Shown here one piece after another: positions 32,889-41,393 of a DNA stretch of 43,671 nucleotides. A program made the translations under genes and the position numbers. Every line of letters starts with the position of its first letter. Position 1 is the stretch's first letter. Source of the stretch: Acidobacteriota bacterium (GTDB lineage: Bacteria; Acidobacteriota; Aminicenantia; Aminicenantales; Aminicenantaceae); contig DAOVDI010000009.1 of the NCBI GenBank assembly GCA_030669585.1, positions 1-43,671 of the forward strand. The letters run 5' to 3'. Under the pieces are notes generated by a model, which ran no database searches, was not told the origin of the DNA, and saw only the letters and a list, made by a program, of their open reading frames with translations.

Positions 32889-34472
32889 ATGGCTGAAATT
32901 ATCGGGATCGATCTTGGCACAACAAATTCGTGTATAGCAGTGCTGGAAGGAAAGGAGCCACGCGTCATACCGAATCTGGAAGGTCAACTCACAACTCCTT
33001 CGGTGGTCAGTTTCACAGGAACAGGAGAACCTATTGTCGGCAATTCTGCTTTAAGACAGGCCATATCAAATCCTGAAAATACCATATCATCTGCAAAACG
33101 GTTGTTAGGCAAAAAACTGGATTCGGAAGATATGAATGATTTGATGAAAAAAATCACGTTTAGATTAACACGTTGTGACAACGGTGATGTTTTAATAGCC
33201 CTTGGGACAAAAAAAATCAGTCCTCAGGAAGTCTCTGGTATAATTTTGCGTTATCTTAAAGACAGCGCACAGTCATTCCTCTCTGAAGAAGTCCGGGAAG
33301 CTATCATCACTGTTCCTGCTCATTTTGATGACCATCAGCGCCAGGCGACTAAAGATGCAGCAAAGATCGCGGGCCTGGATGTCTTGAGAGTCATCAATGA
33401 ACCTACTTCAGCAAGTCTTGCTTACGGCCTGAAAAATACAAAGAATGCAAAGATCGCCATCTATGATATGGGTGGAGGAACTTTTGACCTGACAATTCTT
33501 GAGATCAACAATGGTGTATTTCATGTTCTGGCTACCAATGGAAACACCTATCTTGGAGGAGATGATTTTAATCATCGCATTGTCGAATGGATGATCGACG
33601 AATTCCGCCTTGAAAACAAAGTTGATCTAAAACGGGATATACTTGCGCTTCAGCGAATCAGGGAATCAGCAGAAAAAGCCAAAATGGACCTTTCTTTTCA
33701 ATTAGAAACAGAGATTAGCCTACCTTTTATTTATTCAGATACATCAGGTTCCAAACATCTAAAAAAAACAATAACCCGGGACACACTCGAGTATCTCACA
33801 AAAGACCTGGTTGAACGAAGTTTCCCCTACCTTGAACAGGCTTTGAAAGATTCAAAACTGGAGCCCGGTCAGATCGATGATGTCCTCCTCGTAGGCGGGC
33901 AGACCAGAATGCCTCTGATCAAACAAAAAATTGCCGCTTTTTTCGGACGATCGCCTAATGAAAATGTTAATCCGGACGAAGTTGTGGCCATGGGAGCGGC
34001 TATTCAATCAGGCATTTTAAGCAGCGCCACGTCAAACCTTCTGGTTCTCTTGGATGTGACACCCCTTTCTCTTGGGATAGAAACGGAAAACGATGGTTTT
34101 GAAACGATCATAGAGCGAAATACCACAATTCCTGTAAAAGAAACAAAATCCTTCACTACTGTAGAGCATGACCAGAGACGTGTTAAGATCCATGTTCTCC
34201 AGGGAGAAGAAAACAAAGCATCAAAAAACACTTCTCTGGCTGTTTTTAATCTAACAGGAATAAATCCTGCTCCGGCCGGTACCCCTCAAATAGATGTCAC
34301 CTTTGAGATTGATGCTGACGGTATCGTGACAGTATACGGAATGGATTTGGCTACGGGCAGGGAGCAATTTGTTGAGGTGTCTCCCTCATCAGGTTTGACT
34401 GAAGAAGAAATAGCGTCGATCATTCAAAACGCAAGCGATCAAAAAACTAAAAGCACCAATACTCATGATTAA
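32889..34472 (+). CDS. dnaK: Hsp70 chaperone DnaK, short form lacking the helical lid
   Basis: A 527-aa Hsp70. The ATPase domain (1 to about 383) is complete: IIGIDLGTTNSCIAVLEG, SAKRLLGKKLDSED, IITVPAHFDDHQRQATKDAA, NEPTSASLAYGL, YDMGGGTFDLTILE and VLLVGGQTRMPLIKQKI. The linker is LLVLLDVTPLSLGIET (about 384-399). The substrate-binding beta-sandwich runs to about 505, ending TGREQFVEVSPSSGLTEEEI. The chain then stops, where DnaK normally has about 100 more residues of helical lid and tail (usual length 605-640). dnaJ overlaps the end by 8 bp, so there is no room for a lid and no sign of a frameshifted remnant. It could be a specialised Hsp70 beside a housekeeping one elsewhere. Confidence 0.93.
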   Translation: MAEIIGIDLGTTNSCIAVLEGKEPRVIPNLEGQLTTPSVVSFTGTGEPIVGNSALRQAISNPENTISSAKRLLGKKLDSEDMNDLMKKITFRLTRCDNGDVLIALGTKKISPQEVSGIILRYLKDSAQSFLSEEVREAIITVPAHFDDHQRQATKDAAKIAGLDVLRVINEPTSASLAYGLKNTKNAKIAIYDMGGGTFDLTILEINNGVFHVLATNGNTYLGGDDFNHRIVEWMIDEFRLENKVDLKRDILALQRIRESAEKAKMDLSFQLETEISLPFIYSDTSGSKHLKKTITRDTLEYLTKDLVERSFPYLEQALKDSKLEPGQIDDVLLVGGQTRMPLIKQKIAAFFGRSPNENVNPDEVVAMGAAIQSGILSSATSNLLVLLDVTPLSLGIETENDGFETIIERNTTIPVKETKSFTTVEHDQRRVKIHVLQGEENKASKNTSLAVFNLTGINPAPAGTPQIDVTFEIDADGIVTVYGMDLATGREQFVEVSPSSGLTEEEIASIIQNASDQKTKSTNTHD

Positions 34473-35592
34473 ACAAGATTACTACGAAATACTGGAAATC
34501 TCCCGCACAGCCACTTCGGATGAAGTAAAAAAAGCTTACAGAAAGAAAGCGATGCAATTTCATCCGGATAAAAATCCTGGAAATAAAGAAGCTGAAGAAA
34601 AATTCAAAGAAGCAGCCGAAGCCTACAGCGTGCTCATCGATCCTGAAAAGAGGCCTTTATACGACCAGTACGGCCACGAGGGCATCGGACGAGCGGGATT
34701 CAACGGATTTTCTGGATTCAATTCTTCCATATTCAGTGATTTTGAAGATATCATAGGCAACTTTTTTGGATTCGGAGATATTTTTGGAGGGACACGCCAT
34801 CGATCCGCACACTATCCACAAAAGGGACAGGATCTTGTCCTTGAATTGGAGCTGGTTCTCGAGGAAGCGGCTTCTGGGACTGAAAAAGAAATCAAGCTTA
34901 ACCGGGCTGAAACATGTTCAGTATGCAAAGGAACAAAAATGAGCCCTGGAACACAAAAATCAGTTTGCCCCACTTGTCAGGGGCAAGGTCAACTCCGTTA
35001 TCAACAAGGATTTTTTTCTATAGCCAGAGAATGTTCCTACTGCCATGGAACAGGTGAGATCATCGATTCTCCATGCAAAGAATGCCGCGGGACTGGTAAA
35101 ATCAGGAAAAAAACAACTCTTAGCATTAAAGTGCCTGCCGGAGTTGATAATGGAAACCGGCTTCGTATCGAAAGAGAAGGCGAGGTCGGAGATCAGAGCA
35201 CATCCCGTGGAGATCTTTACGTTGTTATTCGAATTAAAGAACATGAATTTTTCAAGCGGAAAGAAAATAATCTCTACTGTGATATATCTATTTCCATTCC
35301 TCAGGCCTCGTTAGGAGTAAAAATGGAAATCCCGACCTTGGAAAAAAACGAAACAATGAAAATACCTGCAGGGACCCAGTCTGGAACTATTTTCCGGCTC
35401 AGGGGAAAGGGGATCAAGGATCTCCACAAATTCAGAAAAGGAGATTTATTTGTAAGGGTCAATGTTAAAACACCTGAACATCTTACAAAAGATCAAAAGG
35501 ATATCCTTAGGATGTTTGCCGAATCACGAGGAGACGAATTGGATAACATCGACAGGAGTGTTGTCGATCGATCCAAGGATTGGGCCAAATAA
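34465..35592 (+). CDS. dnaJ: Co-chaperone DnaJ
   Basis: A 375-aa Hsp40 of type I. The J domain (1 to about 70) has KQDYYEILEISRTATSDEVK and the HPD motif in MQFHPDKNPGNKEAEEK. A short Gly/Phe region follows (FNGFSGFNSS...FFGFGDIFGG). The zinc-binding region has four cysteine repeats: CSVCKGTK, CPTCQGQG, CSYCHGTG and CKECRGTG. The first ends in Lys rather than the usual Gly. The C-terminal substrate-binding domains include KVPAGVDNGNRLRIEREGEV and GTIFRLRGKGIKDL. It overlaps dnaK by 8 bp and is followed 30 bp later by the protein kinase gene. It stimulates ATP hydrolysis by DnaK. Confidence 0.95.
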   Translation: MIKQDYYEILEISRTATSDEVKKAYRKKAMQFHPDKNPGNKEAEEKFKEAAEAYSVLIDPEKRPLYDQYGHEGIGRAGFNGFSGFNSSIFSDFEDIIGNFFGFGDIFGGTRHRSAHYPQKGQDLVLELELVLEEAASGTEKEIKLNRAETCSVCKGTKMSPGTQKSVCPTCQGQGQLRYQQGFFSIARECSYCHGTGEIIDSPCKECRGTGKIRKKTTLSIKVPAGVDNGNRLRIEREGEVGDQSTSRGDLYVVIRIKEHEFFKRKENNLYCDISISIPQASLGVKMEIPTLEKNETMKIPAGTQSGTIFRLRGKGIKDLHKFRKGDLFVRVNVKTPEHLTKDQKDILRMFAESRGDELDNIDRSVVDRSKDWAK

Positions 35593-35622
35593 CAGTCATC
35601 TCTCTGATCTGGAATTAAGAGT

Positions 35623-36561
35623 ATGTTTCTTCAAGAACAAAAAGTCGGCAAATATCAAATCCTGCGTTCATTGGGCAGCGGCGGGTTTGGAACTGTCTAT
35701 CTTGCGAAGGACACGTGGCTTAATATCGAAGTTGCGCTAAAAGTGCCGCATAAGCAGTCGACCGAACTTTTTAAATTATTGAAAGAGCCACGCTTGCAGG
35801 CGGCATTGGATCACCCCAATATTGTGCGTATGATAGCCGCAGAAAAAGAAAAAAAGGTTTTTTTTATGGTGATGGAATATGTGGAAGGAAAAACGCTCGA
35901 AATAATATTGGAGGATAAAAAGGTCATTGATTTTGAAGTGGCCATAGATTATATAATTCAGATCGCTGATGGTGTCGGGCATGCTCATGCCAATAAAATC
36001 ATACATCGTGATCTCAGGCCTTCCAATATTATCATCTCTCGAAAAAATACTGTTAAAATTACGGATTTTGGAACATCCGCATGGTTGAATAATGTTCCCT
36101 ATGCATCAACACGGATCGGTTCTCCTCCTTACATGGCACCAGAACAGTTCCTTGGAAAAGCCAGTTACAGATCGGATATTTACTCTATAGGATGTATGTT
36201 CTATGAAATGCTCATCGGCAGACCACCTATCTATGACACGGACCCATTCAAGATCCTCGAAAAAGCCCAGATGGGAAAGATAACACCACCCCGAATTACT
36301 AACAACAAGATTCCCAAAGAAATTGATAAAATCATCATGAAATGCTTGGATTCGGATATGGATCATAGATTCCAGAGCGCATCTGAGATCATTCATAGCA
36401 TCTCCCTTTTCAGGGGGAAAAATCCAAAAACTACAGAGCTGGATGACATAAGAAGCCGGATAAAAGCCAGAGAAAAAAAGCAGAAACAAATATGTTGGAA
36501 CTGCCGTTGGCCGCTTCCTCCCAAGGCGAAGATATGTCCTAAATGCGGTGAAAAACTATGA
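35623..36561 (+). CDS. Ser/Thr protein kinase with C-terminal zinc ribbon
   Basis: A 312-aa Hanks-type kinase without a membrane segment. The Gly loop is LGSGGFGTVYLAKD, the ATP lysine is in VALKVPHK, and the catalytic loop is IIHRDLRPSNIII. Arg replaces the Lys usual in Ser/Thr kinases (HRDLKPxN). The metal motif is DFGTS, the APE-type motif MAPEQF, and the late signature YRSDIYSIGCMFYEMLIG. Residues after about 270 form a basic linker, then a zinc ribbon with two CxxC pairs (CWNCRWPLPPKAKICPKCGE). Catalytic residues are otherwise intact, so it is probably active. It sits 30 bp after dnaJ and may be part of the chaperone operon. The structured repeat follows directly. Confidence 0.9.
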   Translation: MFLQEQKVGKYQILRSLGSGGFGTVYLAKDTWLNIEVALKVPHKQSTELFKLLKEPRLQAALDHPNIVRMIAAEKEKKVFFMVMEYVEGKTLEIILEDKKVIDFEVAIDYIIQIADGVGHAHANKIIHRDLRPSNIIISRKNTVKITDFGTSAWLNNVPYASTRIGSPPYMAPEQFLGKASYRSDIYSIGCMFYEMLIGRPPIYDTDPFKILEKAQMGKITPPRITNNKIPKEIDKIIMKCLDSDMDHRFQSASEIIHSISLFRGKNPKTTELDDIRSRIKAREKKQKQICWNCRWPLPPKAKICPKCGEKL

Positions 36562-36685
36562 CCTGAATTATTTACAAGCCGATCTTATCCCATCTGCTGC
36601 GTTGCCGTTCGTTCGCAGTATATAAATACAGCTTCACGAACAGCCTCTTGCAGATGCATCAACCTCGACCCGTAAATAATCCAGG
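36562..36685. repeat. Structured intergenic repeat, copy B (nested inverted repeats)
   Basis: The ends CCTGAATTATTTAC (36562-36575) and GTAAATAATCCAGG (36672-36685) are inverted copies with one mismatch. Inside are CATCTGC/GCAGATG (36591-36597/36650-36656) and GTTCGT/ACGAAC (36607-36612/36636-36641). The loop begins TCGCAGTATAT and ends GCTTC, almost the same as in copy A at 30215-30236, while the stems differ. It begins immediately after the kinase stop codon. Confidence 0.85.
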
Positions 36686-36791
36686 CACTCAATTCAATGG
36701 GACATAACAAAAACACTATGACAATCCACTATCAAATTGTTAGAAAGAAAAACGCTCGAACCCCAGAATCCTCGAATCCTTGGCCCTCTTC

Positions 36792-36831
36792 GACTTCTAT
36801 GGACTTCTATAGACTTCTATGGACTTCTACA
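36792..36831. repeat. Four tandem 10-bp units GACTTCTATR
   Basis: The units are GACTTCTATG, GACTTCTATA, GACTTCTATG and GACTTCTACA, head to tail. Related tandem units occur at 28734-28763 and, inverted, near 15790-15826. There are no spacers, so this is a direct tandem repeat and not a CRISPR. Confidence 0.85.
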
Positions 36832-36947
36832 GAGTTTGACTATCATGAAAAAATGACTAAAATGATAAATTGATGTAGTTCGATCAATATTGATAATCAA
36901 AAGCAAGTGATGGATCGGCACAATCAGGGGTGATTTGGAGAAATAGA

Positions 36948-38108
36948 ATGAATATCAATCAACTCTTAAAACTAGCAATTGAAAACAATGCTTCTGATCT
37001 TCATCTGAAGGCAGGCAACTTTCCTATGCTCAGAGTTCATGGAATCCTCAAGCCGATAACGCAATTCAAGAAATTGACATCTTTTGATACGCGCGCCTAT
37101 GCTGAAGCCATAACAAACAATCATCAGAAACAGATGCTTAAAGACAACCTGGATGTGGATCTGGCCTATTCAGTCAGGGGACTCGGAAGATTTCGAGGCA
37201 GTATTTACTACCAAAGAGGAACTCTTGCAGTCGTCCTGCGTATTATTCCGCTGATATTACATAACATTCAGGACCTTCTTCTACCCAAAGTGCTGGAAAA
37301 AATTGCTCTGGAACCCCGAGGCTTGGTTCTCATCACAGGGACAACAGGCTCAGGAAAATCCACATCACTGGCTGCCATTATCGAGCATATCAATAAAAAT
37401 CGTTCTGTGAACATTATCACCATTGAGGATCCAATTGAGTTTCTTCACCAGGACAAAATGAGCACCATAAACCAGAGAGAGGTGGGCACTGACGTTCTCA
37501 GTTTCGCACGCGGCCTGCGGTCTTCGCTGAGGGAAGATCCAGACGTGATCCTGGTGGGAGAAATGAGGGATAGAGAAACCATTGAAACAGCCATTTTGGC
37601 GGCTGAAACCGGTCATCTGGTTTTGAGCACACTTCATACTCTTGACGCACCTGAAACAATAAACAGAATCATAACATCTTTCCCTCCTCATAATCAAAAT
37701 CAGGTCCGTATTCAACTATCCTTTATTCTTAAAGCTGTAATTTCCATGCGCCTCATCCAGAGAAAGGATAACAAGGGCCGGGTTCCTGCAGTCGAAGTCA
37801 TGCTAAATACACCATTTATATCGGAATGTATTCAAAACAAGGAAAAAACCGGAGAGATCATTAATGCCATTAGTTCCGGTGTATCCGAGTATGGAATGCA
37901 GACTTTTGATCAATCCCTGTATTATCTGTATTCGAAAGGATATATTACATTTGAACAGGGGATGCAATATTCCACAAGCCCGAACGACTTCAAACTTCGT
38001 GTTATAGGAATACGTTCCTCTGTCGATATTGCACGAGATGATATGGAAAAATCCATGGGAGAAACTGAACAAAAGCTCCCCTCTGATAAAGAGAACGACA
38101 AGGAATGA
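36948..38108 (+). CDS. pilU: Type IV pilus retraction ATPase, PilU-like
   Basis: A 386-aa secretion-type ATPase from ATG 36948, chosen because GGAG precedes it and the family N-terminus MNINQLLKLAIENNASDLHL starts there. Walker A is TGTTGSGKSTSLAAI, the Asp box ITIEDPIEFLHQDKM, Walker B DPDVILVGEMRD and the His box HLVLSTLHTLDAPE. The C-terminus (GMQTFDQSLYYLYSKGYITF, then SPNDFKLR) is the PilU form; the PilT AIRNLIRE motif is absent. It would drive pilus retraction with PilT. No other pilus gene is in the window. It overlaps alaS by 4 bp. Confidence 0.88.
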   Translation: MNINQLLKLAIENNASDLHLKAGNFPMLRVHGILKPITQFKKLTSFDTRAYAEAITNNHQKQMLKDNLDVDLAYSVRGLGRFRGSIYYQRGTLAVVLRIIPLILHNIQDLLLPKVLEKIALEPRGLVLITGTTGSGKSTSLAAIIEHINKNRSVNIITIEDPIEFLHQDKMSTINQREVGTDVLSFARGLRSSLREDPDVILVGEMRDRETIETAILAAETGHLVLSTLHTLDAPETINRIITSFPPHNQNQVRIQLSFILKAVISMRLIQRKDNKGRVPAVEVMLNTPFISECIQNKEKTGEIINAISSGVSEYGMQTFDQSLYYLYSKGYITFEQGMQYSTSPNDFKLRVIGIRSSVDIARDDMEKSMGETEQKLPSDKENDKE

Positions 38109-40750
38109 AATCACAGAAAATCAGAGAAATATTTCTCGACTACTTTAAACGAAAGAATCATAAAATCGTTAAAAGTTCTTCTTTGCTTCCGAAAGATGAT
38201 CCAACACTATTGTTCACCAATGCTGGCATGAATCAATTTAAAAATGTTTTTTTAGGCCTTGAAAAACTAAGCTATAAAAGCGCAGCCTCTGTTCAAAAAT
38301 GTATGCGTGTCAGCGGTAAACACAATGACCTGGAACAGGTTGGATTGACAAATAAACACCACACATTTTTTGAAATGCTGGGAAATTTTTCTTTCGGTGA
38401 TTATTTCAAGGAAGAAGCCATAATCTTTGGATGGGAATTTATCACAGAAACCATCGATTTGGACCAGAACAGACTGTATATTACGATATTTGAAAATGAT
38501 GACGAGGCATTCAAGATCTGGAATGAAAAGATCGGGATCCCTGCTTCCAGAATATTCCGCTGCGGAAAAAAAGATAATTTTTGGACTATGGGAGAGACAG
38601 GCCCTTGCGGACCATGTTCAGAGATCCATTATGACCTGGATCCTAAGATCAAAGAAGGAGAGCCCAGTGCTTTGATCGAGAGCGGAAGCGATCGATTCAT
38701 GGAACTGTGGAACCTTGTGTTCATGCAGTTCCTTCAGGATGAGGATGGCAAACAGACGCCGCTCCCATCGCCATCAATCGATACAGGAATGGGGCTTGAA
38801 AGACTGGCAGCTGTTCTTCAGAAAAAAAAGAGTAATTATGATACAGACCTGTTCATGCCTTTGATCGGAGCCGTTTGTGAACTGGCGAATAAGAATTATT
38901 GTACAGAACCAGGAATAGATACAGCTGTTCGCACCATTGCCGACCATATACGGGCTGTGACCTTTCTGATAGGAGACGGGATCATGCCCGCTAATGACGG
39001 CAGGGGATATGTATTACGTCGTCTGATCCGCCGCGCCTACAGGTTTGGAAATTCCCTTGAACTTGAAGAACCGTTCCTCTACAGACTGATCGGTGTTGTC
39101 TGCGACATCATGAAGGAAGCCTATCCTGAGCTTCTCTCTTCAGCAGAGTACATATCCAAGATCTGCTTGTCTGAGGAGCAGAGATTCTCATCCACTCTTT
39201 CCTCTGGCCTTAAAACATTCCATCAATACATCTCTGAGGCCAAAAAAAATAATCAGAATACTCTTTCCGGTTCCAGTGTTTTTAAGCTTTATGACACGTT
39301 CGGATTTCCTCTTGATCTCTCACGCGAGCTGGCCGAAGAAAGAAATATGAAAGTGGATGAACAAGGATTCCGGGAAGAATTGGAAAATCAAAGAAATAAA
39401 GCGCGAAAAGCATGGAAAGGAGACACCGGGCAAAGCCATAAAAAGATCTATGAAAAGATCAAGGACCTACCTGTTCAATTTGTCGGGTATGATAATGCCT
39501 CCGTTGCGGATGCGAAAGTAACTGCCCTTATATCAGCAAAAAAAACCATCACCAAACTCAAAGATGGAGAAACAGGAGAAGTGTTTCTTGACCGGACTCC
39601 GTTTTATGCTGAGGCCGGGGGCCAGGTTGGTGATACTGGAATCCTGAAAAACCCGCATTTTTCAGCTATAGTTGAATCCACATATTTTCCTATTCACGAT
39701 GTCATCGCTCACAGGGTAAAAATTCTGTCAGGAGAAATAAGCATTGGAGATCAAGTTGAAGCCGTGATAGACATGCCGCGCAGAACAGCAATATGTCGAA
39801 ACCATACGGCTACGCATCTTCTTCATGCCGCACTCAGACAGATACTTGGCGAACATGTAAAGCAAGCTGGATCCCTTGTGGCTCTGGACCGGATCCGGTT
39901 TGATTTTACTCATTTTGCCTCTCTGACAGATGCTGAGATCGAACAGATCGAATTCCTTGTTAATAAAAAAATCCGTGATAATATTCAAGTGGAAATCGAT
40001 GTTTTAAGCCTGGAAGAGGGGTTGAATCTAGGAGCCATGGCTATATTTGAAGAAAAATACGAAGAAACCGTGAGAATGGTGTCTATACCCGGGTTCAGCC
40101 GAGAATTATGCGGTGGAACTCACGTTCATTCTACGGGGAACATCGGCGTGTTCAAGATCATATCTGAATCAAGCATTGCAGCCGGTATGCGCAGGATAGA
40201 AGCGCTGACAGGCGAGAGCGCCATGTTGACCATACGAGATGATGAAAACCTTATCATTGAGATTCGGAATACTCTCAATTCTCCAAAAAACAAAGTGATC
40301 ACGCATATTGAGAAACTCAAAAAATCTCTGAAAAATCAAGAAAAGGAAAATAAGTCCCTCAGGCAAAAAATGGCAAACTACCGAGTTCAGGATCCAAATG
40401 CTCAAACAAAAAACATCCAGGGAATAAAAGTATTGATACAAAAAGTAGAAGGGTTAAATAATGATGAATTGCGTAATCTTTCCGACAATTTAAGACAGAA
40501 GATCGGATCCGGCATAGTGATCTTGGGAACAACACATAAAGACAAAGTTTTTTTAACAACCTCTGTGACCAACGATCTTCTGGACAGGATTGAAGCTGAT
40601 ACTTTGATCAAAAATATTGCACCTTTGATCAATGGAGGAGGCGGCGGGAGACCTGATTTTGCCCAGGCCGGCGGTTCTGCGCTCAATAACCTTGATCAGG
40701 CCCTGGAACAAAGTTTTTCCATCATCTCCGCCATATTAAAGGAGGCGTAA
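38105..40750 (+). CDS. alaS: Alanyl-tRNA synthetase
   Basis: AlaRS, 881 aa, full length. The catalytic domain has LPKDDPTLLFTNAGMNQFKN, HHTFFEMLGNFSFGDYFKEE, CGPCSEIHYD and DTGMGLERLAAVLQ. The editing domain has its zinc-site residues in NHTATHLLHAALRQ and in ELCGGTHVHSTGNIG. The C-terminal C-Ala part has a coiled coil (IEKLKKSLKNQEKENKSLRQ) and a GGGGGRPDFAQAGG motif. It starts inside the end of pilU (ATGA), so the two genes are translationally coupled. This is an unexpected pairing of a pilus motor and a tRNA synthetase. Confidence 0.97.
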   Translation: MKSQKIREIFLDYFKRKNHKIVKSSSLLPKDDPTLLFTNAGMNQFKNVFLGLEKLSYKSAASVQKCMRVSGKHNDLEQVGLTNKHHTFFEMLGNFSFGDYFKEEAIIFGWEFITETIDLDQNRLYITIFENDDEAFKIWNEKIGIPASRIFRCGKKDNFWTMGETGPCGPCSEIHYDLDPKIKEGEPSALIESGSDRFMELWNLVFMQFLQDEDGKQTPLPSPSIDTGMGLERLAAVLQKKKSNYDTDLFMPLIGAVCELANKNYCTEPGIDTAVRTIADHIRAVTFLIGDGIMPANDGRGYVLRRLIRRAYRFGNSLELEEPFLYRLIGVVCDIMKEAYPELLSSAEYISKICLSEEQRFSSTLSSGLKTFHQYISEAKKNNQNTLSGSSVFKLYDTFGFPLDLSRELAEERNMKVDEQGFREELENQRNKARKAWKGDTGQSHKKIYEKIKDLPVQFVGYDNASVADAKVTALISAKKTITKLKDGETGEVFLDRTPFYAEAGGQVGDTGILKNPHFSAIVESTYFPIHDVIAHRVKILSGEISIGDQVEAVIDMPRRTAICRNHTATHLLHAALRQILGEHVKQAGSLVALDRIRFDFTHFASLTDAEIEQIEFLVNKKIRDNIQVEIDVLSLEEGLNLGAMAIFEEKYEETVRMVSIPGFSRELCGGTHVHSTGNIGVFKIISESSIAAGMRRIEALTGESAMLTIRDDENLIIEIRNTLNSPKNKVITHIEKLKKSLKNQEKENKSLRQKMANYRVQDPNAQTKNIQGIKVLIQKVEGLNNDELRNLSDNLRQKIGSGIVILGTTHKDKVFLTTSVTNDLLDRIEADTLIKNIAPLINGGGGGRPDFAQAGGSALNNLDQALEQSFSIISAILKEA

Positions 40751-40805
40751 TTCACCCTAAAAGGGGATTGAAATTAGTTCAATATTTTGGCAGGATGTTT
40801 ATAAG

Positions 40806-41390
40806 ATGAGCAAGTTTTTTAAATGTCTAAGATGGGTGATTCCGATTATATGTATGCTTTTTGTCTCCCTTTCGGCTTTTTCCGGAAATCCAAAAGCAAG
40901 TCTTAGATATGATCTTCTTATCCGCTCTCTGGCCGTAAAGCATGGTATCTCACCTTCACTGATTCATGCTATGATCAAAAATGAGTCGAATTACAATCCC
41001 CATGCTGTCTCCTCCAAAGGTGCGAAGGGCTTGATGCAGCTGATGCCTGAGACTGCCAGTGACTACGGTGTAGATGATCCTTACGACCCGAGACAAAATA
41101 TTGAAGCCGGAATCAAACACATAAAGAATCTCTTATCAGTGTATGATGGAAAGTTAAACCTTGCGCTGGCTGCTTACAATGCAGGCCAGGAAGCTGTTAA
41201 AAAATACAAAGGAATACCACCTTTTCCGGAGACACAGAATTATATCAAAAAAATTAATTCAACATTTAAAAAAAGCCGTATTAATTCACAAAAATCAATA
41301 TACACATATTACAATGAATCCGGAAGACTGGTTATTACAAATATTCCCCATCTAAAAAAAACAGATCTGCGTAGTATTTTAAGAAAATAG
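40806..41390 (+). CDS. Lytic transglycosylase (Slt family)
   Basis: A 194-aa secreted murein hydrolase that cleaves the MurNAc-GlcNAc bond with 1,6-anhydro product. A signal peptide (about 1-26, ending FSG) precedes the goose-lysozyme-like SLT domain: HGISPSLIHAMIKNESNYNP with the catalytic Glu in KNES, SSKGAKGLMQLMPETASDYG, NIEAGIKHIKNLL and LALAAYNAGQEAVKKYKGIP, then PETQNYIKKI. The last about 45 residues (YTYYNESGRLVITNIPHL) look like the short DUF4124-type tail found on some of these enzymes. It converges on the lipid kinase gene with a 3-bp gap. Confidence 0.93.
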   Translation: MSKFFKCLRWVIPIICMLFVSLSAFSGNPKASLRYDLLIRSLAVKHGISPSLIHAMIKNESNYNPHAVSSKGAKGLMQLMPETASDYGVDDPYDPRQNIEAGIKHIKNLLSVYDGKLNLALAAYNAGQEAVKKYKGIPPFPETQNYIKKINSTFKKSRINSQKSIYTYYNESGRLVITNIPHLKKTDLRSILRK

Positions 41391-41393
41391 TTC

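Larger units (their letters stand above)
36562..36947. other. 386-bp intergenic region before pilU, all repeats
   Basis: It contains structured repeat copy B (36562-36685) and a TCGAACCCCAGAATCC module (36755-36783). Four tandem 10-bp units, GACTTCTATR (36792-36831), follow. The remaining 36840-36930 is AT-rich and presumably holds the promoter of pilU-alaS, but no clear hexamers stand out. No gene is supported. Confidence 0.65.

Noticed and set aside
36792-36831. Short CRISPR-like direct repeats
   Set aside because: The 10-bp units are directly adjacent with no unique spacers, and no cas gene is present.
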